Origin: Phallus indusiatus
Lineage: Eukaryota; Basidiomycota; Agaricomycetes; Phallales; Phallaceae
Assembly (NCBI GenBank): GCA_027605045.1
Contig: JAQFWX010000108.1
Location: 52,380 to 116,379 of the forward strand
DNA length: 64,000 nucleotides
Direction: 5' to 3'
Shown here piece by piece: positions 1 through 9,764 of the stretch; positions within the stretch are counted from its first letter, which is position 1; every line of letters starts with the position of its first letter. The position numbers and the translations under genes were made by a program. Under the pieces are notes generated by a model, which saw nothing but the letters and a program-made list of their open reading frames with translations, was not told the DNA's origin and ran no database searches.

Positions 1-1434
1 GCATAATGTGCTCGTCCCCTTTTTTTTCTCCTTTTGTCTTTCACCCCTTCCTGTGCAGTTTATGTCCGCTCATAAATATCAAGCTGACGTATGATTATTG
101 TGCAGACACGAGAAATTTGGAGGCATTTATGTTTATGAGGCTATTGCATCCCATCAGGTGGAGTGGCTTTCAAAGATTTTTGCTACCGTCATTGATCTGT
201 GGAGTTGACTCAATTTCAAGAAACATTTGGTGAATCTTCCGTTGCAATGGCATGTGCGGTGCTATTTATGTCAAATTTTTGTTTATAGCCAGGCGCCATT
301 TTTCAAGCTTTGTCAGACGCTAAGCTGGAAATATCAGAAATAGATGGCATCGCATTCACCCGAGGTCCAGGTTCAATTGCTTTAATCTCGCATTTCTTTG
401 ATTACATTGATTTAAATTTGTTACTAGGAATGAAAGCCTGTCTAAGTATCTGCGCGAATGCTGGAAAAAGCATAGCGGCAGCCTTGAAAAAACCAGTAGT
501 GGGCGTTCATCATATGGTACGGTAGCTTCAATTAAAACCAGTGTTTCCGGCCGTAATTATAATTCTGATTAACGGGCATTTGAATAAAGCAAGCCCACGC
601 CTTAACCCCATTCTTGGCTCTTCCGGCCGAACAACACCCCAAATATCCATTCCTCACTTTACTCGTCTCTGGCGGACACACACTTCTCCTCTTAGCACTT
701 TCTCCAAACCATTTTAAAATACTCGCAACAACATGCGATAGCTCTATAGGTAATGCTTACGACAAAGTTTCGCGACTATTGGGCATCGAGTGGGGGTCTC
801 ACGGCCCTGGCGCTGCGCTAGAGAAATTTTGCGCCGAACATCCCGTCCCGCCGACAGACCTTTCTTCTCTCGCCGAAATAAAAGCGTCTATTCCGAATCG
901 CGGACAGCTTATGTTTTCATATGCTGGGATATATTCCGCTTTTCAACGTCATATAGAAGGGCTTCTACCGGACAATTTGACACACGAGAAAAAAGTCCAA
1001 ATTGCGTGGGCTTTTCAACATCATGCCGCGAAGCAGCTTGAAGAAAAGCTTCTATTGGGATTGAAGTGGTGCGATAGTCACAACTATGAGATTCGTGATA
1101 TTGTCGTTAGTGGAGGAGTTGCCAGTAATTTGTATCTCAGAAAAAGGTGTGGGTCCGGACAATAGCTGGCTCTTTGCATTTGATTTTAAAATAGCTTTTA
1201 GGTTGAATATGGCTGTAATAGACGCCGGGAGAACTGGAATTTCATTTGCATTTCCACCCGTCGCGTTATGCACAGGTGCGTATGCAGGAGTTGGCGTTTC
1301 GCTAATACTAATATGGTGCAGATAATGCCGCTATGATAGCCTGGGCATCCATGGATCGTTTCCTCCGAAATGACCACGATCCATACGATATTGACTTACG
1401 GCATGAATGGAACATCGAGGATCTGAATGCGTGA
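1..1434 (+). CDS. QRI7: Qri7/OSGEPL1-type tRNA N6-threonylcarbamoyladenosine synthase (5' partial)
   Basis: This is the 3' part of a Kae1/Qri7/TsaD-family gene; the first exon(s) lie before the window. The family transfers threonylcarbamoyl to A37 of ANN-decoding tRNAs, and Qri7 acts in mitochondria. The first visible exon starts near 106 and reads HEKFGGIYVYEAIASHQ. Later blocks are FTRGPG, a split metal-binding motif VHHM|QAHAL (intron about 519-589), VSGGHT, DSSIGNAYDK, VSGGVASN and the C-terminal FPPVALCT|DNAAMIAWAS, joined across the intron that ends near 1322. The nucleotide/metal-site motifs HHMxAH and SGG are all present, so it looks functional. I assign it to Qri7 rather than cytosolic Kae1 because of the insertions and the AEHP/Pro-rich loop; that choice is an inference. 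The stop is TGA at 1432-1434. Confidence 0.88.
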
Positions 1435-2555
1435 TTCGCAGATGGTCATTTTACACTATTATTAAATCCTGACATCACCTTGCGATCAAAGTATACCGTA
1501 TATCTTTCCTGTGTAATCGATTGTGTGGCGACAATATATCAAGCCTAAGCAGGCCATTGGGTACCTCAGCGATTTTTCGTAAGCTCGATGGTTTTTCATT
1601 GGATGAATATATATGATATATCTTGAGCCTCGTATTACGCTGGGACTCGCGCAATAAACCCTAATCACATCGCTTCAAACCAGTAACATAGGCTTGCCAG
1701 AATAAACTATTCAAACGTGTCTTCCCAAACAACTTACCTAGAATGAGTCCCACACTATTTTCTAAAGGTGTGCGTAAAGCGTTTCTTCTTGGTGGATTGA
1801 ATCCTACGTTGCCTATTTATCCTACTGTGTACTATGCCTGTAAATCCTTTTATAACCAGTTTATAGCGCAAGACCCTCGGTTTTGAAAATAATTAGACCG
1901 GCAGGACATGGCTGATTCTTGCCAAACCTGGCAATACGAAGCTCAACCAAAACAAAACAAGACAAAACGATGTACCTTTAGTCCACCTAGAAGTCGCTGT
2001 CAGGGTCTAAAAATGTAAGATGACTCATACAGTCACGGTAGTGACCTTCGCAACGCGGTAAGCACTCAACATACTCAACCTTGAACCCATCCCCTTCATT
2101 CATAATTTATGGGCTCAATAGAAGGTGAGCCTGCCGCAAGTACTCCTGAGTATTTTTATATTTTGGATACTTAATGACGTCTCTGAACCACCTTTTCAAA
2201 GATCTTATCTTTATCTATTTCCTAGCCCTAAATGAAAATAGTCTTTTTATTGTCCCGAAGTCATACCATTAAGGCTACGCGCGCACAATAAAAAATGCTA
2301 ATTCCAATGTAATGGTGTGGACAACGTGAAAATGTTCAATAGCAGGTACAGTGTGGACAACCGCTGAGGCGCTCCTGGACCATGGACTACAGTTCATACT
2401 TGTCCATAATGTCGAGGTCATATATATATGTGGGCCTCAACTCAAGGAGAAACATCAACGAACCAACCTCCCACCCCCCGCTTTCTGCAAACCTCTCATT
2501 ACAACCTTTTTCTTTTTCCAATTCAAATCGAATTTGAACTAAATCAAATAACAAT
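1435..2555. other. Intergenic region, no gene seen
   Basis: AT-rich spacer between the end of the Qri7-type gene and the next start codon. It holds only short open frames with no recognisable motif. The last ~150 bases before 2556 are the likely promoter and 5' UTR of the downstream gene (C/T-rich, with tatatatat near 2420). Confidence 0.6.
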
Positions 2556-4957
2556 ATGCCTGCATTCCTTGGTAAACTTTTCAACCTCAGTAACAGATCT
2601 AATACATCCCTCTCTACTTCGAACAATTTCTCCTACCCTTCCAACCCTCCTTTGCCTCGATCTAATACTCTTCCGGTTCCTGTCTCCACTCCGGGCGCGC
2701 GAGACTCTCTCCCGCCTTATCCCTTTAATGAGCTCCCCAGTATTGGCTCGTGGCCTCGGAGTCGGCGTAACCGCGACGACGCACATGTCCGCGAAAGTGG
2801 TTAGTGATGACTTCTTTATTTTTTTTTGCGGATGTAATAATTCAATAACATCATTCCCCATTTGATTATAGTTGAGAATCCTTTCTCGGACGCGAATAGG
2901 GCGAGTATGACCTCAATGCTTCGTAGAAGCAGATCGTATGCTTCGTAAGTTAGAACATTTTGTTTTGAGAGGTATTGTCCTGACAGATTGTTGATAGTTT
3001 CTCAACAACAAACAATATGCCAGGTTTACGATCTCGCGACGAGGCAGCCAAAGAGAAAGACGAGAGTTTCTCGGGTGAAAAACCACCCAGAAGACGGGCG
3101 ATGTCTACAACAACACGCCCTGATCCATCTCAGCTCTTTTTAACTCGGCCTCTTAAATCGCGGACTGAACCACAACCCCTTTCATCAGCTCAGACAAAGG
3201 AGAGTAACGGCGTGAACCCTGTGCCGAATGAATCAAAGAAAGAAGACAAAGGAAAGGGTAGGGCCACACACGCTTGCACACCGACTCGGACTCGTCGCAT
3301 TGAAGAATACCCAGACGAAAAGGCCGATTCTGAGGATGACCTCTATGGAGATTATTACTATTCCGCGTTTGAAAAAGAACGCGAGTCTATTACGGAACTT
3401 AAAAAGAAGAATGTCGGTGTCACTCGGGTAAGTCACCAACGGATTTTTTCCTTTTCAAAATTTTGCTGACGGTACGTTGTTCATTTACAGGAACCTACAA
3501 AGGAAAAGGTTTCTGAGCCAATCACACCATCCAAACGTGATAGCATTAGTAAACCTCCATTATGGCACGATACCGTGAATTCGGTTATTAGACCTCCTAA
3601 CACGGAAGAACTCAAAAGCAAATTTTCACCTACGGCAGTTCACGACGACGAGGAAATTTCCAGAGCGTTGCAGTTTTACGAGCAGTATGGGTACTACTGT
3701 AGCAGTGGTGCCGGCGCACGAGGACCTACTACTAATGCGACAAGTCCCTCGAGCAACGTGCTCCCTGTCCCAGCTCCAGTTTCAGCTCCAGTTCCAGCTC
3801 TAGCTCCATTTTCAGACAAGACCATCGCACCTGGACCTGGCACTGAGACGTGCCCCGTGTCTCCGGTCTCTTCTACTACGACAACTTCGGACTATCACGT
3901 CGAGGCAAGAATTCCTGGAGCGTATCCCAGCAGCTCAGTTACTAGAACGTCGTCGACAGTTTCTCGAAAGTCCGCGAGAGCATCGCAAGTCGCGTCTTTC
4001 TTCCCTACATCAACTGTTCCTACTAAACCCGTCGAACCAACACCGATATCAAAGATCGATCCAACATCCGAGCAACCCAAAACCCCTCTTCCTGCAGTCA
4101 ACTCCAATGTACCCCCTAGTACTCCAGAGAACAAGACGTATTACACGTCATTCCGCTCTTCTAGGTCGACAAATCGTAAGGCGTCGGCTTCGTCTCCAGC
4201 TTTTGAATACGGTACTTCAACCGGCGGTTACGATGACTCTCCTAGTTTTGTACCCGGTCCTATGCGCTCTTCTAGGTCAAATAGGTCAAACCGTAACGCG
4301 TCCGCTTCGTCTCCAATTGTTGAATACGGTCCTACTTCAACCGGCGGATACACTGATTCTCCGAGTCTTATGACCAGTCCCATTCGCTCTTCTAGGTCAA
4401 CTAGATCAACAAACCGTGACGCGGCGTCCCTTTCGTCTCCCATTATTGAACACGGTGCTACTTCAACTGGTGGATACACTGATTCTCCAAGTTTCGTATC
4501 CAGTCCTATGTCAAGCTCGAGTTATTTCTCCAGTTCCAGCGTTTCTTCCGCCAAAATCAGAGCATATGATCAACGGAATTTACGCTCCCGTCCTAGTAAT
4601 AGGGATCTAAGATCACCTTCTTCGACTATGGATTATAGATCTTCTATAGAACCCGATGCAAGAACTTGGTACTATCCCGCCTCGGGAACCTACGAAACTC
4701 CCTCAGGCTATGAACATTACGGAACCTACTGGCCCGTTCCACCTGTCCCACCACCGTTCTCGGAACATAGAACCCGCTGTCCTCTTGATAGAATGAACGA
4801 GTTACCGTTCGTGGTATATCCAGAAGCAGGATATTCCGTCTATCTCATCGAAGAGTGTGAGAATTACTATTATTTGACGTTCGAGAATGTATATGGGTAT
4901 CGGTATTATCGTGTCGTGCTGAGATCTATGGCACAATATATGGGGTATATCATGTAA
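2556..4957 (+). CDS. Unknown Ser/Arg-rich protein with three internal repeats and a Tyr-rich C-terminus
   Basis: I do not recognise a family. The four-exon model 2556-2799, 2872-2944, 2998-3427, 3491-4957 keeps frame throughout and gives 737 aa. The N-terminus is Ser/Pro/Asn-rich with a basic RRSRS stretch. The middle (about residues 250-480) is low-complexity and Pro/Ser/Thr/Val-rich, mostly disordered in appearance. Three consecutive 37-42-residue repeats follow, each starting RSSRS and containing SSP, (E)(Y/H)G, TSTGGY and DSPS. The last ~100 residues are different: Pro-rich, then a Tyr-dense ordered-looking tail (YYYLTF, YGYRYYRVV) ending MGYIM. There is no signal peptide or membrane segment, so it is probably cytosolic or nuclear. 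The start ATG sits in caatATG and is followed by a clean first intron. A lineage-restricted protein is the simplest reading. Confidence 0.7.
4154..4510 (+). repeat. Three in-frame tandem repeats (37, 40 and 42 codons) in the unknown gene
   Basis: Units run 4154-4264, 4265-4384 and 4385-4510. Each begins with cgctcttctaggtc and carries a tcaac(c/t)ggcgg or closely related block that encodes TSTGGY. Units 2 and 3 are closer to each other than to unit 1. The differences in length are small in-frame insertions (an extra Pro or Ala-Thr before STGGY, and an added SerThr pair). Confidence 0.85.
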
Positions 4958-6345
4958 TGTGTGTCATGCAGCCTGATGGGCTTGACTTGTACTGGTAGTA
5001 CGGTAGTATTGGTTATGTAGACTGCCTATTTCGACATCGACTCGATCACTACTTAGCATATATGTAGTTATATTTTATATTACACTCTAAAATCTAATGA
5101 ATAACACTTTTGCATTATATTTCAGATCGAGTTTATTAGCTGTGCATTTATGTATCGTCCACTACTCCGGATAAAAATTTATGTTGCGGTGGCAATATGA
5201 CGGTGGCAGTCGGCTTGTGCTATTCCTTCATTCATCAGTCAATATCCCTATGAAGTGAACGCGAATGCAATCATATTTACTACATAATTTAGAATATTGT
5301 TTATTGAAGTCTGTCTCTACCGTGTATCATGAAAATCGGTGTGTTCTATTAAAATAGTGCAAGTAATCTAAACGCGTATATTTTCTAACGTAACGTATAA
5401 TGAAAAAAAAAATGAACCGAAAACGAGAAAAAGAAACCAAGAGGAAAAGATTTTTGCATTAGGTATATGTATTCATCATCGACATTCGTAAACTAAATAT
5501 AGTGACAGAGAGAAATCAGAGAAACTTCATTACCAATAATATGTTCAAGTGGTTTGAAGGAGAGAGAAAAGAGGTATTATTATGTATATCCAATTGTTTA
5601 GAAAAAAAAAAACGAAAGAAAAATAAAATAAAAACAAAAGATGATAAATTGAATTGAAGCCCCACAACGCAATGATCACCAGAAAAAGAAAGAAGAAAAA
5701 CAAATCATGCGGGATGATACCTGCTGATACAGACATATCTGTTATGTATATATGTACTGATGTATATCCAAATTGCAAAAGACTTCCACAAAAAGGAATG
5801 TGGTGCGATCAGCAGCAAAATCAAATATACTTCTTGAGGAGCACATCCACATAAAAGTGATATAAGTATCCGGGGCTCAAAAAAGAAAAAAAAAGCTCGA
5901 AAAAGGAAAACCGAAACAAGCTAAGTAGTAAGTCGGGGAAGCGGACCGGAGCCGGAGCCAAAGCCGGAGCCAGGGCCAGAGCTGGGAGGGCATGGAGTAC
6001 TACGAGATTTGCAGTCATGGTACAGATGATATTGATATCAATTCATCGAGGAGATACGGAGAAAAAATAAGTTCGTGAGACGAAGGAATAAGGAGAAAAA
6101 AAAAGGAAGTAAAAAGAAGAGAGAAAAGAACAGGGGAGAAAAAAGGGGAATATTTCGTTCGGAGACTTTTTTTGGTGTTTTTGTGAGACGAAGTTTTGGT
6201 CGATCTGGCGGAACGAGAGCGAGAGCGAGAACGAAAGGAGCAGGGAAGCAGGGAAACAGGAGGCAGGTATTGACACAACTAAAAACACTCGAAAAAAAGA
6301 GAAACGATAAGGGGGGGTCGTCCAGAGTTTTTCTTTTACTTTTTT
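4958..6345. other. Intergenic region between convergent genes, A-rich and purine-rich
   Basis: Both neighbours end here. The stretch is AT-rich, with long A runs (5400-5450, 5600-5650) and a strongly purine-biased block (6060-6140, 6210-6260). A short ggagcc-type repeat lies near 5945-5985. The open frames in this stretch on either strand are low-complexity (K/R/E or F/S/L only) and are not credible genes. Confidence 0.6.
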
Positions 6346-8412
6346 TCACTCATTAGCGACCTAATAATAAACACAGTCAATCCTCCACAAAATTTCGAAG
6401 AGGACAAAAAAACATACCCTCAAAACTCTCCTGGCACCATAACCCTCCGCAATACTCCCATTATCATCTTCCGCCTCTCCACTATGATCATTACTATTAC
6501 TCTCACCACCACCATGACCACCACTTCCTCCACCACCACCTCCAAACGCCATCGTTAAAGGCGCGTTATCGTACGTTCCAGGAGGCGGCGACGCTGATGG
6601 AGATGGACGAGGACCCGGAGGAACTTGACTATTCAACTGTTGTTGTTGTTGTTGTCCCTGTTGGGGCGCATAACCATAAGGTCTTTGAGAATCGTACCCA
6701 GCGTATCCGCCATATGGGTTTTCATAGGCGGCGGGACCTGTACCACCTCCACCTGCTGTCTCGTATGGATTTGGAAGAGGCGATCGTTCGCCCGTTGCAT
6801 AACCAGCATTAACGTTTGGATTGGAATTAGCGTTGGCTGCTGCGCCGGCTGCTGTTGCAGCTGCTACAGCGGCGTACGGATCTGATACCACCGATGGAGC
6901 AGGAGACTGACTCAAATTGGGATACGTAAACTGCCGTTGTGGTGCCTGTATTCCGTTTCCGTTTTGTGGTAACTGCGGAGGAGATTGAGTTCGCGGAGAC
7001 GGATCGTAGTATGCTCCCGGTGGAGGAGTCGGACGCGCGTACAACGCTGCACCGTATCCACCGTCTACAGCCGTCGGAATACGCGGGTACTCGTATGGTG
7101 TATATTGTTGTTGTTGCTGTTGCTGTTGTTGTTGCTGTTGCTGTGATAGCGTTTGAGGTTGTTGTCCGTTTCGATAGGCCGCGTATGCACCGAGTCCTGC
7201 AACTCCGCCACCGCCCAGTTCAGACATGTTATAAGAATCAGCATAACCGAGTGGATCTCCACGGAGTGAACCATGACCGGATGACTTGGAAGTATCACGA
7301 TGGGGTGTATCATAGCCATCTGCGCCACCAGCACCTCCAGGAGGGATACCACCTGCAGCAGCATACGCATCAATCCGGCCCAACCCAGCATCTTCATCAT
7401 AATCCTCATACGGCGCATGAATATTAGTAGCCGCGGCAGCAGCAGCAGCTTCCGCAACCTCCCGATCGAATTTCCTAGCCCGACGCCGTCTGATGCAGGT
7501 CGTGATAATGAAAAACGCAAGAATGAGAGCGACGATTCCGACGACTGCAAAGACACCTGCGACGGCGCCTGTGTTGTGGAAGAATCCGCCGCTGCTGGAG
7601 TCGTGCTTGGCACCGTCGCGGGAGGAGTCGCCCGCGGAGGAGCCGGGGGTTTGACTTGCGGGTACTGTTATGACGACTGTGCTTTTTTGGCCTAAAGAGT
7701 TGGTTGCTACGCTTGTGGAGGGTACGACGGGGATATTTGTCGGGGTGGAAGGTGTGGATGGGGACGCTGTTGGAGAGGAAGTAGATTGGGTCGATTGAGG
7801 TTGGGTCGCTGGAGGATTGTTGTTGGTTGGGGAGGTGTTACCGCCATTACCGTTGGTTGGACTAGTCGGGTTATTGGTAGGTGAGGTAGGGTTCTGATTC
7901 GTCGGACTGGTGGGAGATGTTGGGCTTTGAGTTGGATTCGGGTTTGGTGTTGGTGTTGGGTTTTGTGTTGGAGTCGGGTTCGGAGTTGGGCTTGGATTTG
8001 GAGTAGTAGGGGAAGTTTGGACTGGTGAGGAGGGAGTTGCCACTGGGTCGGTTGCTGTTGCGGTTGTCGGCGAGGCAGTCGTGGGCGTAGGATCACTGAT
8101 GAAAATTGTGTATGTGTTAGTTTGATGCTTTTGTTGTTCTATGAACAAAATTCACTCACGCGGGACTACAATGAAAAAGTAAAAGTCAGCAAAGAAATGA
8201 AAGACGATAATGTTTTGGAAGAAAATACATACTCTGTTAGTGCGTGTCAGGTGAGACGGGAATGAATGGAAGACAGATGATGAATAGTGAGATGTATACG
8301 CACTGAGGATAGGGTTCCCGCCATTACCACCGCCATTACCACCACCATTTCCACCACCATTTCCACCACCACCACCGCCATTCTGTCGAATGTGAATTTT
8401 GCGTAAAGTCAT
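6346..8412 (-). CDS. Single-pass membrane protein with Pro/Thr/Asn-rich ectodomain and a VLRVANE C-terminus
   Basis: The model uses exons 8412-8304, a 1-nt exon at 8233, a 6-nt exon at 8165-8160, 8095-6418 and 6360-6346; together they give 602 codons in one frame. The N-terminus is basic, then Gly/Asn repeats, then a mucin-like Pro/Thr/Asn/Ser region (PTPNP, SPTN repeats). One strong hydrophobic helix follows (AVAGVFAVVGIVALILAFFI) with a stop-transfer cluster CIRRRRARK. The long cytoplasmic tail is Ala/Gly/Tyr/Pro/Gln-rich, with polyQ encoded by CAA/CAG repeats (7100-7145) and polyG. A 57-bp intron (6361-6417) separates the last five codons, so the protein ends VLRVANE. There is no cleavable signal peptide, so a type III signal-anchor topology is inferred. 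From memory, related Agaricomycete proteins have a similar plan and a VLKVANE-like end; a wall or stress sensor role is only a guess. Confidence 0.72.
7098..7148 (-). repeat. Trinucleotide (ttg/ctg) repeat encoding polyglutamine
   Basis: An imperfect run of TTG/CTG triplets on the plus strand is read as about 13 Gln codons (CAA/CAG) in the cytoplasmic tail of the membrane protein. A second, shorter run is at about 6639-6657. Such runs are prone to length change between strains. Confidence 0.8.
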
Positions 8413-8964
8413 CGAAGGAGGAGATATAGCTCTAGATATTGGATATTGAAATTGATGTGTATGTGTGTGTATAAGACTTAAGAAAAAAAGATTAAGGAAA
8501 AAGGAAAAGGAAAAATGAATGAATGGAATAAAGTTGAGATATAAAGTGCGATTTGCACGAGAACGGGAAGAGAGAAAAGAGGGACGGTGGACCTGACCGG
8601 GACAAGTTCACAGCAAGGATGGGTGAGACCAGTTCGTGACCGCCACCTTTTGGGTTTTTTTTCACACTCCGCTCTTTTGCTGCTTCTTTCCCTCTTTGTT
8701 TATAAAAAGGACAAGTCTGATCAGTGATTCAGTGATTTCACACGGTTGAGGAAGGTTGGGGACCGGCACAGAAATAGGAATTTGAATTAAAGCACGAGTT
8801 TTTATGATTTTATTCAAAAGGCATTCATTCATTCAAAATCAATGGCCATTGGCAAACGAGTCTTTTTACGGCGCACTTTTGGCGGCGTGACATTGATGTG
8901 ACAATTGTTGATGATGTGATACATGTGATACATTGGGCACGTGCCATATGGGACTCTGGCTTCA
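8413..8964. other. Spacer: promoter side of the membrane-protein gene and 3' side of the GNAT gene
   Basis: This contains the upstream region of the membrane-protein gene (transcribed leftward) and the 3' UTR of the acetyltransferase. Visible features are a gt-repeat (8457-8471), poly-purine runs near 8480-8530 and a poly-T stretch at 8650-8670. I see no gene. Confidence 0.5.
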
Positions 8965-9764
8965 CTAGCTGGCAAATCTCTCGAAATCCAATGTCCACCA
9001 TTCCCCACCTTCCTCGTCTCTTCTCTGAAACCCAAGACGCCCATAGAATTTCTTAGCCTCTTCGTTCGCGGGATCAAGGCCTACAAACAGTCCTCGGTGC
9101 CCTCGAGAGCGTAAATACTCAACAGCGCTTGCCATCAGTTTTCGACCATGTCCCTGTCTCTGAATATGAAAAAAAACAATAGTCATTACTCATGTAAACA
9201 CACTCTAGAGCTGTAAATCCAAATCACCTGATGGGATGGCAGAATATCGATATGAATATGTGCAGGATAAGGATCCGTTATCGATGGGGGATCAACATAC
9301 GGCGAATGCAACACCTTGATCAACCGACTATCCGCCCTGGTTCTTCCTCGCGCCAAGACAGCTCCGGCCTCATCTTCACCCTCGAGAGGATACTTCTCCC
9401 TTAGCGCCGGCCACCATTCTTTGCCCTCCAATTCGCGCAGTAGCACGCTGTCCGTCGTTCCTAAAATATACCCGACCACCACCTCTCCACCACTACTGGC
9501 GTTCTGACTAAGAATATTCTCATCGCTGGGCTGCGGATAGTCATCCACAGCACCGGACTCGGCCGGGGAATCGTCAACCAGAACAAACCCGAACGTAACA
9601 TCATTATTAAACTGGTGGTTATACGGCAAGGCGAATATCAGCCCTAACAGTTCTGGGTGAGCATGGTATGGTTCTGCAGATTTGCCAGCTGCACCGGTGA
9701 GAAGGCAAATTCGAGAGAGTGCGGCGTCGTCCTCGCTAGCTTTGACGGGACGGATATAAGGCAT
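8965..9764 (-). CDS. GNAT-family N-acetyltransferase
   Basis: Two exons: 9764 to about 9227, and about 9163 to 8965. The donor follows LPSHQ and the acceptor precedes RQGHG. Joining them creates the acetyl-CoA-binding motif A, QRQGHGRKLM (pattern R/Q-x-x-G-x-G/A). The C-terminal part has the GNAT features LFVGLDPANEEAKKFYGRLGF. The N-terminal half starts IRPVKASEDDAALSRIC, has a substrate-side region with a VVGYILG strand and an acidic loop, and continues HIHIDILPSHQ before motif A. About 245 aa in all, a typical length for the fungal single-domain GNATs. The substrate cannot be told from sequence; small molecule or peptide N-termini are both possible. Confidence 0.85.

Noticed and set aside
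5821..6349. Several 65-103 codon minus-strand frames rich in F, S, L and P
   Set aside because: They lie in a purine-biased low-complexity spacer and consist of Phe/Ser/Leu runs; no ATG context or similarity.
7065..7613. 182-codon open frame on the minus strand (and similar long frames on the plus strand at 6939-7427)
   Set aside because: They overlap the membrane-protein gene in other frames and reflect its codon and repeat composition; no motif or splice structure of their own.
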